Origin: JAHEJB01 sp041748175
GTDB taxonomy: Bacteria > Bacteroidota > Rhodothermia > Rhodothermales > Rubricoccaceae
NCBI GenBank assembly: GCA_041748175.1
Contig: JBGTDU010000117.1
Coordinates: 1 to 45,160, forward strand
Direction: 5' to 3'
Length of the DNA: 45,160 nucleotides
The notes under the pieces are model-generated. The model ran no database searches and was not told the origin of the DNA. It was given only the letters and a program-made list of their open reading frames with translations. Made by a program: the position numbers and the translations under genes. Within the stretch, counting starts at the first letter, position 1. Each line of letters opens with the position of its first letter. Shown here in pieces: positions 6,590-15,383 of the stretch.

Positions 6590-8901
6590 CAGATCACGCC
6601 CCCATCGGGGCGGTTGGTGAGAAGAGGGAGGCCGCCGCGCAGACCGCGACCGCCTCGGCCGTCGGAGCCGCTGTCGTAGTCGCCGGTCCAGCGCCAGAGG
6701 CCGGGGGCGATCTCGGAGCACGAGCTGTCCGAGACGGCCTTCTGGTGCGCCCGCTCATAGAGCGAAACCATGAACGGCTGGAGCTCGCGGAAGTCGGCGC
6801 GTGTTGCGTAGCCGCGTCGTCCGACGCGGAGCAATGCGCCTTCACGAACCGCGGCGGCTCTAGGGTTAGCGTCATAGGATACGACGACTGGGATTGCTTC
6901 GTCGTCTATGATGCGGTAGGCGCGGGCAGTCTCCTCGAAGTGTAGCCGCTTGCGGAAGCCCTGTACACCGTTCTTGTCGAGACCTTTCTCGCCAAAAAGG
7001 CCATAGAGCCGCCGGAAGAAAGCTAGTGAGACCTCGGGGTCGTCGAGGTCGCGGCGCGCGAACGCGCCTGCCTCACGGAGCATCGTCTCGGCTTCCTTAG
7101 ATCCGGCGGCGTACGCACCAGGGGGGAGCCCGCCATTTTCGGGAGAGAACAAGACGACCTCGCCGCGCCGGGGTCGGCCTCTGGTGTCGGTCAGCTTGCC
7201 CTCGCGGTTGCAGCGCCCGGCCGCTTGAACAATCCGATCAAGCGGGCCGAGTGCACGGAGCACGAGCGGAAAGTCGAGATCCACGCCCGCCTCGACGACC
7301 TGCGTGGCGACGAGGTGGCACGGCTCGCCAGCAGCTAACCGTCGGTGGACCTCTTCGAGGACAGCTCGGCGGTGTGCGCCGCAGAGGAGCGTCGAGAGGT
7401 GGAGCGGGTGGGTAACGTCGGGAAGGGCATCCAGGACCGCGAGGGAGTCCTTCTTGGTGTTAAGGATGGTGAGAGACTGGTGCTGGGCAGTGGCCTCTTC
7501 CGCCACGCGCGGCCAGTCCCACTTCTTGTCAGTCTCGACGCGGTAGTCCACACGCCGCAACCGCTCGAAGAGCGCCCCCTGGGCCTCCGACTCGATGATG
7601 TGTTCGACATGGTCTAAGCCGCGGAAGTGATCACGGGTTTCGAGCGCAGGTGGGGTGGCGGTGCACAGGACTAGCGTGACCCCGTAGTCGCGCACCAGCA
7701 TTTGGAGGACGTCAAGTGTCGCCGTGAGTAAATGCGGCGGGAGTGTCTGAACCTCGTCCAGCACGACGACGCTATTCACGAGACGATGCAGCTTGCGGAC
7801 CCGGCTGGTCGCGTTGGCGAAGAGGCTTTCGAGAAGCTGCACGGTGGTCGTCACGACGACCGGAGCGTCCCAGTTCTCCGCCGCGAGTTGGGCGCGCCGC
7901 TCGGCCTCTGTCGGCGGGTCGCTCTCGCCAGTGGCGACACCGCTATGGTGCTCCAGGACGTGTTCTTCTCCCAAGAGCATTCGGTATTCATCGGCGTTCT
8001 GGTCTATGATGCTTGTGTACGGCAGCGCCACGACGACGCGGCGGAGGCCAAACTGCGCCGCGTGGCGGAGCGCGAAGGCCATGACCGAGCGCGTCTTGCC
8101 GGCGCCTGTGGGAACGGTCAGCGTGTAGATGCCCTGGGGGCGAAGTGCGGCATCGAGACAGGCTCGGTAGATCTCCGCACGGGCCGAGTTAACGTCGCCC
8201 GTGCCATGGCTCATCTTAATGAGGTCGTCCTGTTTCGCTTCGAGAAGATCCGCGAGTGCGGTCCCGAGGCCGACGAGGTCCGAGCCTCCACGGAGCGCGG
8301 CGCGGTCGGGGCTCCCGAACGATTCGGAATCAAGCCGATCAGCATCAATGAGGGTGGACTGGAGCATCCGGAGCCACAACTCTTGCGCATACGTCGAGGT
8401 CTGGGCGAACGTGGGTACATCCGCAAGACTCACGTCTGGCGCAAGGTCGGCGAGGAGCGGCCTGGCGGTTGCCAGCGCGTCCGCTACCCGAGGCTCTTCT
8501 CTCTTCCTCTCGATGCGAGCCTTCAGCTTGTCCTGGTCTGGCAATCCCCCGTGATGCCCGGCGATGTTAAACGCGAGAGCGAAGAGCGGACCTAGCTCGG
8601 TCGCAGCCAGCATCCCCGCGCTGGAGTGGTCCGGGCCACTGGTGGCACAGGTCTCGCCACGGAGATACGCCTGCACGTCCGGCGAGACCTTCCCCGCGTC
8701 GTGCCACCAGCCGAGCCACTCAGCGGCAGCCCGTGAACCGAACACTGATGCGAAGTCACCCGCTAGTGAGGCAACCCCTCCGGCGTGCGCAGGAGTTCCC
8801 TCCACGTCATCGAAGAGCGGTTGCGGCGGGTTTCCGGAATGGGCGATCAGCAAGGGCGAGCGGGGTAGGGTGGTGCTCAAAGTATCCTTCTTGGGTGTCA
8901 C
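6589..8901 (-). CDS. cas3: CRISPR-associated nuclease-helicase Cas3 (type I-C)
   Basis: This 770-residue protein has an N-terminal HD nuclease domain (His67-Asp68 in WWHDAGK, Asp91-His92, GHHGG at 115-119). A superfamily-2 helicase follows: Walker A PTGAGKT at 264-270, DEVQ at 382-385, CTATPP near 413, and motif VI QAAGRCNR at 559-566. Cas3 is recruited by target-bound Cascade, then unwinds and degrades the non-target strand. All visible catalytic motifs are intact. It is the first gene of the minus-strand operon, so the promoter for the interference genes should lie in 8902-9229. Confidence 0.97.
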   Translation of the reverse strand: MTPKKDTLSTTLPRSPLLIAHSGNPPQPLFDDVEGTPAHAGGVASLAGDFASVFGSRAAAEWLGWWHDAGKVSPDVQAYLRGETCATSGPDHSSAGMLAATELGPLFALAFNIAGHHGGLPDQDKLKARIERKREEPRVADALATARPLLADLAPDVSLADVPTFAQTSTYAQELWLRMLQSTLIDADRLDSESFGSPDRAALRGGSDLVGLGTALADLLEAKQDDLIKMSHGTGDVNSARAEIYRACLDAALRPQGIYTLTVPTGAGKTRSVMAFALRHAAQFGLRRVVVALPYTSIIDQNADEYRMLLGEEHVLEHHSGVATGESDPPTEAERRAQLAAENWDAPVVVTTTVQLLESLFANATSRVRKLHRLVNSVVVLDEVQTLPPHLLTATLDVLQMLVRDYGVTLVLCTATPPALETRDHFRGLDHVEHIIESEAQGALFERLRRVDYRVETDKKWDWPRVAEEATAQHQSLTILNTKKDSLAVLDALPDVTHPLHLSTLLCGAHRRAVLEEVHRRLAAGEPCHLVATQVVEAGVDLDFPLVLRALGPLDRIVQAAGRCNREGKLTDTRGRPRRGEVVLFSPENGGLPPGAYAAGSKEAETMLREAGAFARRDLDDPEVSLAFFRRLYGLFGEKGLDKNGVQGFRKRLHFEETARAYRIIDDEAIPVVVSYDANPRAAAVREGALLRVGRRGYATRADFRELQPFMVSLYERAHQKAVSDSSCSEIAPGLWRWTGDYDSGSDGRGGRGLRGGLPLLTNRPDGGVI

Positions 8902-9229
8902 GGTATGTCACCCCGGATGTTGTTTGGACGGGAGAATCCCTGTAGACAAGTGAGATGGTCAGATATAACCTCTCGCTCCAAAAAAGTCGCCGTCGGCCCT
9001 ACCGCCCCTTACATCCCACGCAAGCTGCCGCCACTTCCGATACCACCTCCTGGTGCCCGAGAGGCCATGGGGAAAAGTGGACGAGTGCCCAACCGGTCCA
9101 TTTTTCCCAATATGTTCCGGACACCTCGCACCTTGTGTTTAGGCCTTCTCTTTCGTCGAGGATTCCCCTTCGCATCGGACGCACATATCTAACTTTCGAC
9201 ATCATTTTCAAATCAACCAGAGCACATTC
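8902..9229. other. 328-bp divergent intergenic region between cas3 and ettA
   Basis: No convincing gene lies here. The region must hold the promoters for the minus-strand cas operon and probably for plus-strand ettA. On the minus strand TTATATC lies at about 8961-8967, a possible -10 for cas3, without a good -35. The notable element is the inverted repeat at 9070-9108, listed separately. Confidence 0.6.
9070..9108. promoter_or_regulatory. 13-bp inverted repeat in the cas3-ettA intergenic region
   Basis: GGGAAAAGTGGAC (9070-9082) and GTCCATTTTTCCC (9096-9108) form a 13-bp stem, with one G-U wobble if transcribed, around a 13-nt loop. It lies 168 bp before the cas3 start and 121 bp before the ettA start. 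It could be an operator, an attenuator or a small palindromic repeat. A terminator is less likely because the stem is not GC-rich and no gene converges on it. Confidence 0.45.
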
Positions 9230-10900
9230 GTGTCCGACAACAAAATCATCTTCTCCATGGTGGGCGTCAGCAAGGCCTACATCCCGGGCAAGCCCATCCT
9301 GCAGAACATCCACCTGTCGTTTTTCCATGGCGCGAAGATCGGCGTGCTGGGGCTGAACGGCGCGGGCAAGTCGTCGCTGCTGCGAATCATTGCCGGGTTA
9401 GACGAGAAATACGACGGAATCATCCAGTCGGACAAAGGCATCACATTCGGCTACCTCTCGCAGGAACCAGAGCTGGACGATGCCAAAACGGTTCGGGAAG
9501 TCGTGGAGGAAGGAGCCGTCGAGTCCGTCGGATTGCTGCGCGACTACGAAGCGGTCAGTGAAGGCTTCGCAGAACCCGACGCGGACTTCGACGCGCTGAT
9601 GGAAAAGCAGGCCAAGCTCCAGGAGAAGATCGACCACCTCGACGCGTGGGACATCGACTCCAAACTCGAAATGGCCATGGAAGCACTTCGATGCCCTCCT
9701 CCCGAGACATCCATCAAGATCCTCTCGGGCGGCGAGCGGCGGCGCGTCGCGCTCGTAAGGCTGCTACTTCAAGCTCCAGATGTTCTCCTGCTCGACGAAC
9801 CCACCAACCACCTGGATGCCGAATCGGTGGCCTGGTTGGAGGGGCATCTTGAGCGATACGCCGGCACCGTCATCGCGGTGACGCACGATCGGTACTTCCT
9901 CGACAACGTGGCGGGCTGGATCCTGGAACTCGACCGCGGCAAGGGCATCCCGTTCGAGGGCAACTACTCGTCATGGCTGGAGCAAAAACATGGCCGCCTC
10001 GCCCTCGAAGAGAAGCAAGCCAGCAAGCAACAGAAGGCGCTGGCAGAGGAACTCGAATGGGTGCGCATGAATCCGAAGGGCCGCTCGAAGAAGAGCAAGG
10101 CGCGCATCACGAACTACGAGCAGATGCTGGCGGCGCAGCAGGAGAAGCGCAACGAAGACATCACCATCTACATCCCGCCCGGTCCACGCCTCGGCGATGT
10201 CGTCGTGGAGGCGAAGGGCGTCTCCAAAGCCTACGGCGAAAACCTCCTCTACGAAAATCTGACTTTCAGCCTTCCGCCGGGCGGCATCGTGGGCATCATC
10301 GGGCCGAACGGAGCGGGGAAGACTACGCTCTTCAAAATGATCATTGGGGATGAGCAGCCGGATGAGGGCGCGTTCACGGTCGGCAGCACCGTGCAGCTGG
10401 GTTACATCGACCAGAACAGACCATTGGACCCGAGCAAAACGGTTTTTCAGGAGATCGCCGACGAGGCCGAGTTCATCAAACTCGGCCCCCGCGAGGTGAA
10501 TGCGCGCGCGTACGTCGGTCGGTTCAACTTCGGTGGGCAGGATCAGCAGAAGAAAACTTCTGAGCTATCAGGTGGCGAGCGAAACCGCGTCCACCTGGCC
10601 AAGATGCTGAAGGAGGGCGCCAACCTGCTCCTTCTCGACGAGCCTACGAATGACCTCGACGTGAATACGCTCCGGGCGCTGGAAGAAGCGCTGCTTGAAT
10701 TCGTCGGCTGCGCCGTGGTTATCTCCCACGACCGCTGGTTTCTCGACCGCGTGGCTACCCATATCCTTGCCTTTGAGGGCGACAGCGAGGCGCGCTGGTT
10801 CCCCGGCAATTACTTCGAGTACGAGGAGGACCGGCGCGCGCGTTTGGGAGCGGCCGCCGACATCCCGCACCGCATCAAATACCGGCAGCTGACCCGCTAG
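9230..10900 (+). CDS. ettA: Energy-dependent translational throttle protein EttA (ABC-F ATPase)
   Basis: This 556-residue soluble ABC-F protein has two ATPase domains and no membrane segments. The first has Walker A GLNGAGKSS, signature LSGGERRRVAL and Walker B/D-loop LLLDEPTNHLD. The second has GPNGAGKTT, LSGGERNRVHLAKML and LLLDEPTNDLD. The interdomain linker is basic and helical (LEWVRMNPKGRSKKSKARI), as in EttA. EttA binds the ribosomal E site and adjusts the first elongation step to the ATP/ADP ratio. The start is a GTG (protein MSDNKIIFSM). The length and the linker favour EttA over Uup or other ABC-F types. It is probably monocistronic or shared with the SDR gene 42 bp downstream. Confidence 0.94.
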   Translation: MSDNKIIFSMVGVSKAYIPGKPILQNIHLSFFHGAKIGVLGLNGAGKSSLLRIIAGLDEKYDGIIQSDKGITFGYLSQEPELDDAKTVREVVEEGAVESVGLLRDYEAVSEGFAEPDADFDALMEKQAKLQEKIDHLDAWDIDSKLEMAMEALRCPPPETSIKILSGGERRRVALVRLLLQAPDVLLLDEPTNHLDAESVAWLEGHLERYAGTVIAVTHDRYFLDNVAGWILELDRGKGIPFEGNYSSWLEQKHGRLALEEKQASKQQKALAEELEWVRMNPKGRSKKSKARITNYEQMLAAQQEKRNEDITIYIPPGPRLGDVVVEAKGVSKAYGENLLYENLTFSLPPGGIVGIIGPNGAGKTTLFKMIIGDEQPDEGAFTVGSTVQLGYIDQNRPLDPSKTVFQEIADEAEFIKLGPREVNARAYVGRFNFGGQDQQKKTSELSGGERNRVHLAKMLKEGANLLLLDEPTNDLDVNTLRALEEALLEFVGCAVVISHDRWFLDRVATHILAFEGDSEARWFPGNYFEYEEDRRARLGAAADIPHRIKYRQLTR

Positions 10901-10942
10901 TGCCTCAGAAGAACATATTCTTCAAGCCCCAACTGCATTTCG

Positions 10943-11881
10943 ATGAGCCACGAAAAATGGACGACCGTCAACATTCCTGACCAGACCGGGCGGGTTGCCA
11001 TCGTAACGGGCGCGAACACAGGCATCGGCTACGAAGCCGCACTCGCGCTTGCCGAAAAGGGCGCACACGTCGTGCTTGCATGCCGGAGTGAATCGAAAGG
11101 GAGGGAGGCGGCCGACCGAATTGAGACCGCGATTCCGATGGGGTCCGTCGAATTGATGCTCCTTGACTTGAGCAGCCTTGATTCCGTCCGCCAGTTCGCA
11201 GAGTCATTCGATTCGTCCTACGAAAAGCTTGACCTCCTCATCAACAACGCCGGCGTCATGATGCCGCCGTTCGGGACAACCGTGGAGGGCTTCGAGAGTC
11301 AGATCGGCGTGAACTTCATCGGCCACTTCGCCCTGACTGGCCTGCTGTTCGACAAACTGACGGCCACTCCGGGCTCGCGCATTGTTACGCTCAGCAGCCT
11401 CGCCCACAGAATCGGCAGGATAGATTTCAGCACGTTCACGGGTGAGGATTTACAAGATGGTGCCAAATACAAGCCGACCATTGCGTATCTGCAAAGCAAG
11501 CTGGCCGATCTCATGTTTGCCATCGAATTGCATCACCGGCTCACTGGTTCTGACAGCGGGACAATCTCCCTAGCCGCCCACCCCGGTTTCACAGCAACGG
11601 ACCTCCAGCGGCACAGCGGTCTTTGGAACAGACTCGTCGGCTTGTGGAGCAACGAACCACCCCAGGGTGCGCTTCCAACGCTCTTCGCCGCAACGTCCCT
11701 GGATACACAACCGGGCGGATACTACGGGCCGGACGGGGTTTACGAGGCCCGTGGCTATCCTGCACCTTCCAAAGTGGTGCCCAGAGCGCGCGAAAGGCAG
11801 GTTGCACAGCGCCTGTGGCGCTACGCTGAAGAAGCAACCAATGTGCGTTTTCTCTCGCTCCCTGAGACCGCGTCAGTCTGA
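10943..11881 (+). CDS. Short-chain dehydrogenase/reductase (retinol-dehydrogenase-like)
   Basis: This 312-residue classical SDR has the cofactor motif TGANTGIG near residues 22-29, LACRS at the end of beta2 (favouring NADP), NNAGVM near 101, a catalytic Ser around 151 in TLSSLAHR, and the YLQSK active-site Tyr/Lys near 182-186. The AHPGFTATDLQ segment is typical of the retinol dehydrogenase/protochlorophyllide-reductase-like SDR branch common in bacteria. The substrate cannot be read from the sequence. The gene ends just before a strong stem-loop. Confidence 0.9.
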   Translation: MSHEKWTTVNIPDQTGRVAIVTGANTGIGYEAALALAEKGAHVVLACRSESKGREAADRIETAIPMGSVELMLLDLSSLDSVRQFAESFDSSYEKLDLLINNAGVMMPPFGTTVEGFESQIGVNFIGHFALTGLLFDKLTATPGSRIVTLSSLAHRIGRIDFSTFTGEDLQDGAKYKPTIAYLQSKLADLMFAIELHHRLTGSDSGTISLAAHPGFTATDLQRHSGLWNRLVGLWSNEPPQGALPTLFAATSLDTQPGGYYGPDGVYEARGYPAPSKVVPRARERQVAQRLWRYAEEATNVRFLSLPETASV

Positions 11882-11902
11882 GGGCGAATACATCCTCAAA
11901 AT

Positions 11903-11938
11903 GAAAACGGCTCCTTCATCCTTGAGGGAGCCGTTTTC
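11903..11938. terminator. Rho-independent bidirectional terminator
   Basis: GAAAACGGCTCC (11903-11914) and GGAGCCGTTTTC (11927-11938) form a perfect 12-bp stem around a 12-nt loop. The plus-strand side ends in TTTT and the minus-strand side also ends in TTTT. It lies between the SDR stop (11881) and the 3' end of the minus-strand tRNA (11942), and would end transcription from both. Confidence 0.88.
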
Positions 11939-11941
11939 GTG

Positions 11942-12013
<72 letters not shown>

Positions 12014-12174
12014 ATGTGAGAGCGAATATACGGCCTGGGGCGATGGGCCTGCTGTCGGCGGAGCGGAGGCGGTGTGAAGATTCCTGGCGCCCATGATATT
12101 TGGCGATGAGGTAGATAAACGATGCCCAGTGTCTATTTTGCGGCCTTTCCAACCACGCCCCACCTACTCGTTCA

Positions 12175-13371
12175 ATGGCTACGGTTCGTCCGTTCCGCGC
12201 CTTGCGGCCGCTCCCCGATTTCGCGAAAGAAGTCGCCTCCGTTCCCTACGATGTTATCGACAGCGCGGAAGCGCGCGACCTGGCCGATGGCAAGCCGAAC
12301 TCGTTCCTCCACGTCATTCGGCCCGAAGTGGATCTTCCCGATGGAACCGACGAGCACGCCGACGAGGTGTACGCAAAGGGCGCGGAGAACCTGGCTAGCT
12401 TCGCGGATGGGCCGCTGTTTTTGGAGGAAAATGAACCGGGATTGTACGTCTATCGGCTCACGATGAACGGGCGTTCGCAAACCGGCATCTTTGGCCTCGT
12501 CTCAACGGCGGAGTACGACGCGGACCTCATTCTGAAGCACGAGAAGACGCGGCCCGACAAGGAGGACGACCGGACGCGCCACATCCTGGAGCAGCGCGCC
12601 CACGCCGAGGCGGTGATGCTAACCTACCGCGGCACCGACGCGATTGATGAGGCGGTAGATTTGGCGATGGAATCGGAGCCGCTTTACGATTTTGCGGCGA
12701 GCGATTTCGTTCATCACACGATATGGAGGATGGCCGATCCGGAGGCCGTCGCCGAGGCGTTCCTGGAAGTGGATGCCCTCTATGTTGCAGATGGGCACCA
12801 TCGCTGCGCAGCCGCGAGCCGCGTCGCCAAAGCGTTGCGCGATGTCGAGGGATCGCAGCATTTCATGGCGGTTCTCTTTCCGATGGAAGACATGGAGATC
12901 CTGCCATACAATCGGGCAATCCTCAAATTGCCGGTAGGAAAGCAAAAGTTTCTGGACCAATTAAGCCACCGCTTTGAGGTTGAGGAGACCTACTTTGCCG
13001 AGCCCGAAGAACACGGTACAGTCGGCCTTTATCTGGGAGACGGCTGGTATCGGCTCCGTCTGCCCGAAACGGAACAGGAAGGCATAGCGGCCACGCTGGA
13101 TGTCGCGCGGCTTGGTGAGTTCATTCTCGAGCCAATGCTTCACATCGTCGATCCGCGAACCGACCAAAACATCCGCTTTATAGGAGGCATTCGCGGCACG
13201 AGCGAGCTTGAGCGTCTCGTTGATTCAGGCGAAGCGGACCTCGCCATCTCGATGTACCCGACCAGTCCCGACGAACTTCTGGACGTCTCCGACGCAGGCG
13301 AACTCATGCCTCCAAAATCAACGTGGTTCGAGCCGAAATTGCGCAGTGGACTGCTGGTCCACAGATTTTAG
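12175..13371 (+). CDS. DUF1015 family protein (serine-cluster associated)
   Basis: This 398-residue protein starts ATVRPFRALRPLPD and contains VPYDVI near residue 24 and NSFLHVIRPE near 42, all typical of DUF1015. The conserved core includes YVADGHHRCAAASRV near residues 203-217, which looks like the nucleotide-binding GxHR motif of ParB/SbnI-type kinases. In many Bacteroidota this family sits beside serA and serC, as it does here. A role in the serine pathway (a phosphatase or serine kinase step) is an inference from that context; no biochemical function is established to my knowledge. No signal peptide or membrane segment is seen. Confidence 0.85.
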   Translation: MATVRPFRALRPLPDFAKEVASVPYDVIDSAEARDLADGKPNSFLHVIRPEVDLPDGTDEHADEVYAKGAENLASFADGPLFLEENEPGLYVYRLTMNGRSQTGIFGLVSTAEYDADLILKHEKTRPDKEDDRTRHILEQRAHAEAVMLTYRGTDAIDEAVDLAMESEPLYDFAASDFVHHTIWRMADPEAVAEAFLEVDALYVADGHHRCAAASRVAKALRDVEGSQHFMAVLFPMEDMEILPYNRAILKLPVGKQKFLDQLSHRFEVEETYFAEPEEHGTVGLYLGDGWYRLRLPETEQEGIAATLDVARLGEFILEPMLHIVDPRTDQNIRFIGGIRGTSELERLVDSGEADLAISMYPTSPDELLDVSDAGELMPPKSTWFEPKLRSGLLVHRF

Positions 13372-13474
13372 TCACTAGCCCGTTTTGCTGGTGACCGTCG
13401 GACCTCCATACACCTCAAACTGACTACCAACCACGAACGACAATCCACTGACGACCCACTACTATCTCCCGCAC

Positions 13475-14677
13475 ATGACTGTTCTAATAGCCGATTCGTT
13501 TTCCGAGGCCGGGCTGGAGGCACTCCAAAAGGCGGGGCACGTGGTGCTTTTTGAGCCTGGATTGAACGGCGGAGGACTTACCGGCGCACTGGCTGAGCAC
13601 GAACCCGACGCCCTTGTGGTTCGCTCCACAGAAGTGACGGCATCGGACTTGGATGCGTCCTCGCATCTGGAGCTGATCGTGCGTGCCGGCGCAGGCTACG
13701 ATACGATTGATGTAGAGGGCGCGTCGAGGCGCGGCATCTTCGTGGCGAACTGCCCTGGCAAGAACGCGGCGGCTGTCGCCGAACTGGCGTTTGGGTTGAT
13801 TCTATCGCTGGATCGGCGTATCCCCGACAACGTCAGTCAGGCGCGCGAAGGGCGTTGGAGCAAGGGCTTGTTCTCAAAAGCGACGGGTGTAAAAGGGCGA
13901 ACGCTGGGCTTGATAGGCATGGGCAGCATTGGCCGCGAAATGGCCGTCCGGGCTCGCGCCTTCGGAATGCACGTAATCGCGTGGAGCCGCTCGTTGACAG
14001 ATGAGGCTGCGGCCGAGTTGGGTATCCGCCGTGAGAAAAGCCCGATCGATGTCGCCAGCGAAGCCGATATCATCAGTGTGCATATTGCCGCGACGGACGA
14101 AACAAAGCGCCTCATCAGCGACAAGTTTGTCGAGGCGATGCAGCCGGGAGCGCTGCTCATCAACACGGCCCGCGCTTCCGTCATGGACGAGTCCGCGGTC
14201 CTGCGAGGCATGAATGAGAAGGATATCCGTGTGGCGACCGACGTGCCGTCTGAGGAACCGGCTGGCAAAGAGGAGGCCTGGCTGCACCCGCTCGCGAGCC
14301 ATCCGAATTTTTACATCACCCACCATATCGGCGCTTCGACGGAGCAGGCTAGCGAGGCTATTGGCGACGAGGCCGTGCGGTTGGTTCTCCTTTACGCCGA
14401 TACGGGCCGCGTTGAGAACTGTGTTAATCTCGCGGACCAATCACCGGCTACGCACCTTCTCACCGTCCGTCATCTCGACAAGGTGGGCGTGCTTGCTGGC
14501 GTGCTGGACGTTGCCCGAGAGGCGGGCTGGAACGTGCAGGAGATGGAGAATCTCATCTTCGCCGGTGCCGAAGCCGCCTGCGCCCGCATTCGTTTTGACG
14601 GCAGGCCGGACGCCAAAACCCTTGGACGGATTAACGACCTGCCTGACGTGCTCAACGCAACGATCATCGAGCTTTGA
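13475..14677 (+). CDS. serA: D-3-phosphoglycerate dehydrogenase
   Basis: This 400-residue protein catalyses the first step of serine synthesis, NAD-dependent oxidation of 3-phosphoglycerate. The Rossmann motif GLIGMGSIG is at 145-153. The catalytic triad is Arg233 (INTARAS), Glu260/261 (PSEEP) and His284 (HHIGAST). The C-terminal 70 residues (HLLTVRHLDKVGVLAGVLDV...) form an ACT-like domain, probably for serine feedback. The usual NxARGG motif reads NTARAS and the usual DVFxxEP reads DVPSEEP. These changes are modest and keep the key residues. The gene lies 103 bp after the DUF1015 gene and 13 bp before the NTF2-like gene. Confidence 0.93.
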   Translation: MTVLIADSFSEAGLEALQKAGHVVLFEPGLNGGGLTGALAEHEPDALVVRSTEVTASDLDASSHLELIVRAGAGYDTIDVEGASRRGIFVANCPGKNAAAVAELAFGLILSLDRRIPDNVSQAREGRWSKGLFSKATGVKGRTLGLIGMGSIGREMAVRARAFGMHVIAWSRSLTDEAAAELGIRREKSPIDVASEADIISVHIAATDETKRLISDKFVEAMQPGALLINTARASVMDESAVLRGMNEKDIRVATDVPSEEPAGKEEAWLHPLASHPNFYITHHIGASTEQASEAIGDEAVRLVLLYADTGRVENCVNLADQSPATHLLTVRHLDKVGVLAGVLDVAREAGWNVQEMENLIFAGAEAACARIRFDGRPDAKTLGRINDLPDVLNATIIEL

Positions 14678-14690
14678 CCTCATCCCCGCT

Positions 14691-15164
14691 ATGAAAATTT
14701 GCATTGCCGTCTTCATCCTTCTCCTGCTTCCGAACCTGGCGCACGCGCAGCCTGCCGAGGTGGAGGATGTCGAGTCGGCTGAAGTTGCCGATGTCATCGC
14801 CGCCGTCCGGGAGCTTTGGGAAGCCATGCGCGCCGGCGATTCCACACGTGCCCGCACGGTCGTACATGAGGACGCCATCGGCTACTCGATAGACCTGCGA
14901 GCCGAGGAGACGGTCTTACGGCACGCCACCCCGGACGCTTTCATCGCTGCCATCGGTTCGCCGCGAGATGACGTGTGGGACGAGCGTGTGTTCAACGAGC
15001 GGGTCGAGATTGATGGCGCGCTCGCCACGTACTTTGCCGACTACGAGTTCTGGCTCGGAAGCCGACAGCTCCATTGCGGTGTTGACGCCTTTCAGCTGTG
15101 GAAGTCCGTAGACGGCTGGAAAATTTTCGTCCTGACGGATACGCGCCGCGCGTGCGGTGAGTGA
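14691..15164 (+). CDS. Exported NTF2-like/SnoaL-like protein (DUF4440-type)
   Basis: This 157-residue protein has a clear signal peptide (MKICIAVFILLLLPNLAHAQ, predicted cut after AHA). The mature part has the cystatin/NTF2-like pattern: an N-terminal helix (VIAAVRELWEAMRAGDSTRARTVV), then beta strands ending in FQLWKSVDGWKIFVLTDTRR. The fold often serves as a small-molecule binding or enzyme domain, and no function can be assigned here. It starts 13 bp after serA and is probably co-transcribed with it, although an exported protein has no obvious role in serine synthesis. The ATG at 14691 is chosen because it creates the signal peptide. Confidence 0.8.
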   Translation: MKICIAVFILLLLPNLAHAQPAEVEDVESAEVADVIAAVRELWEAMRAGDSTRARTVVHEDAIGYSIDLRAEETVLRHATPDAFIAAIGSPRDDVWDERVFNERVEIDGALATYFADYEFWLGSRQLHCGVDAFQLWKSVDGWKIFVLTDTRRACGE

Positions 15165-15211
15165 GAATCAGGGTCGCCGACCTGGATCGGCCAGACGAAC
15201 GAAGGTCCCAG

Positions 15212-15229
15212 GCCCATTCCGGAATGGGC
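15212..15229. promoter_or_regulatory. 18-bp perfect palindrome upstream of serC
   Basis: GCCCATTCC directly abuts its reverse complement GGAATGGGC, giving a loop-free 18-bp palindrome in the 219-bp gap between the NTF2-like gene and serC. A short direct repeat GGTCCCAGG occurs next to it (15204-15212 and again about 50 bp downstream). A perfect palindrome without a loop suits a dimeric repressor better than an RNA hairpin. No regulator can be named. Confidence 0.4.
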
Positions 15230-15383
15230 GCCAACGTGGATCAGGAGATCGACGGTCCCAGGGGCATGTCGGCCGCGGTGGCGTCCCATCCGCCGACCTG
15301 TTTCCTCTTGGAGGTTAGCATACTTGGATCTGGTTCGGTCGGTCTCCGGGAAGTAATTTGAAGGCCGCACAACCAACCCATCC

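Noticed and set aside
7732..8595. 287-codon plus-strand frame opposite cas3
   Set aside because: It mirrors the cas3 helicase coding sequence and has no recognisable protein features.
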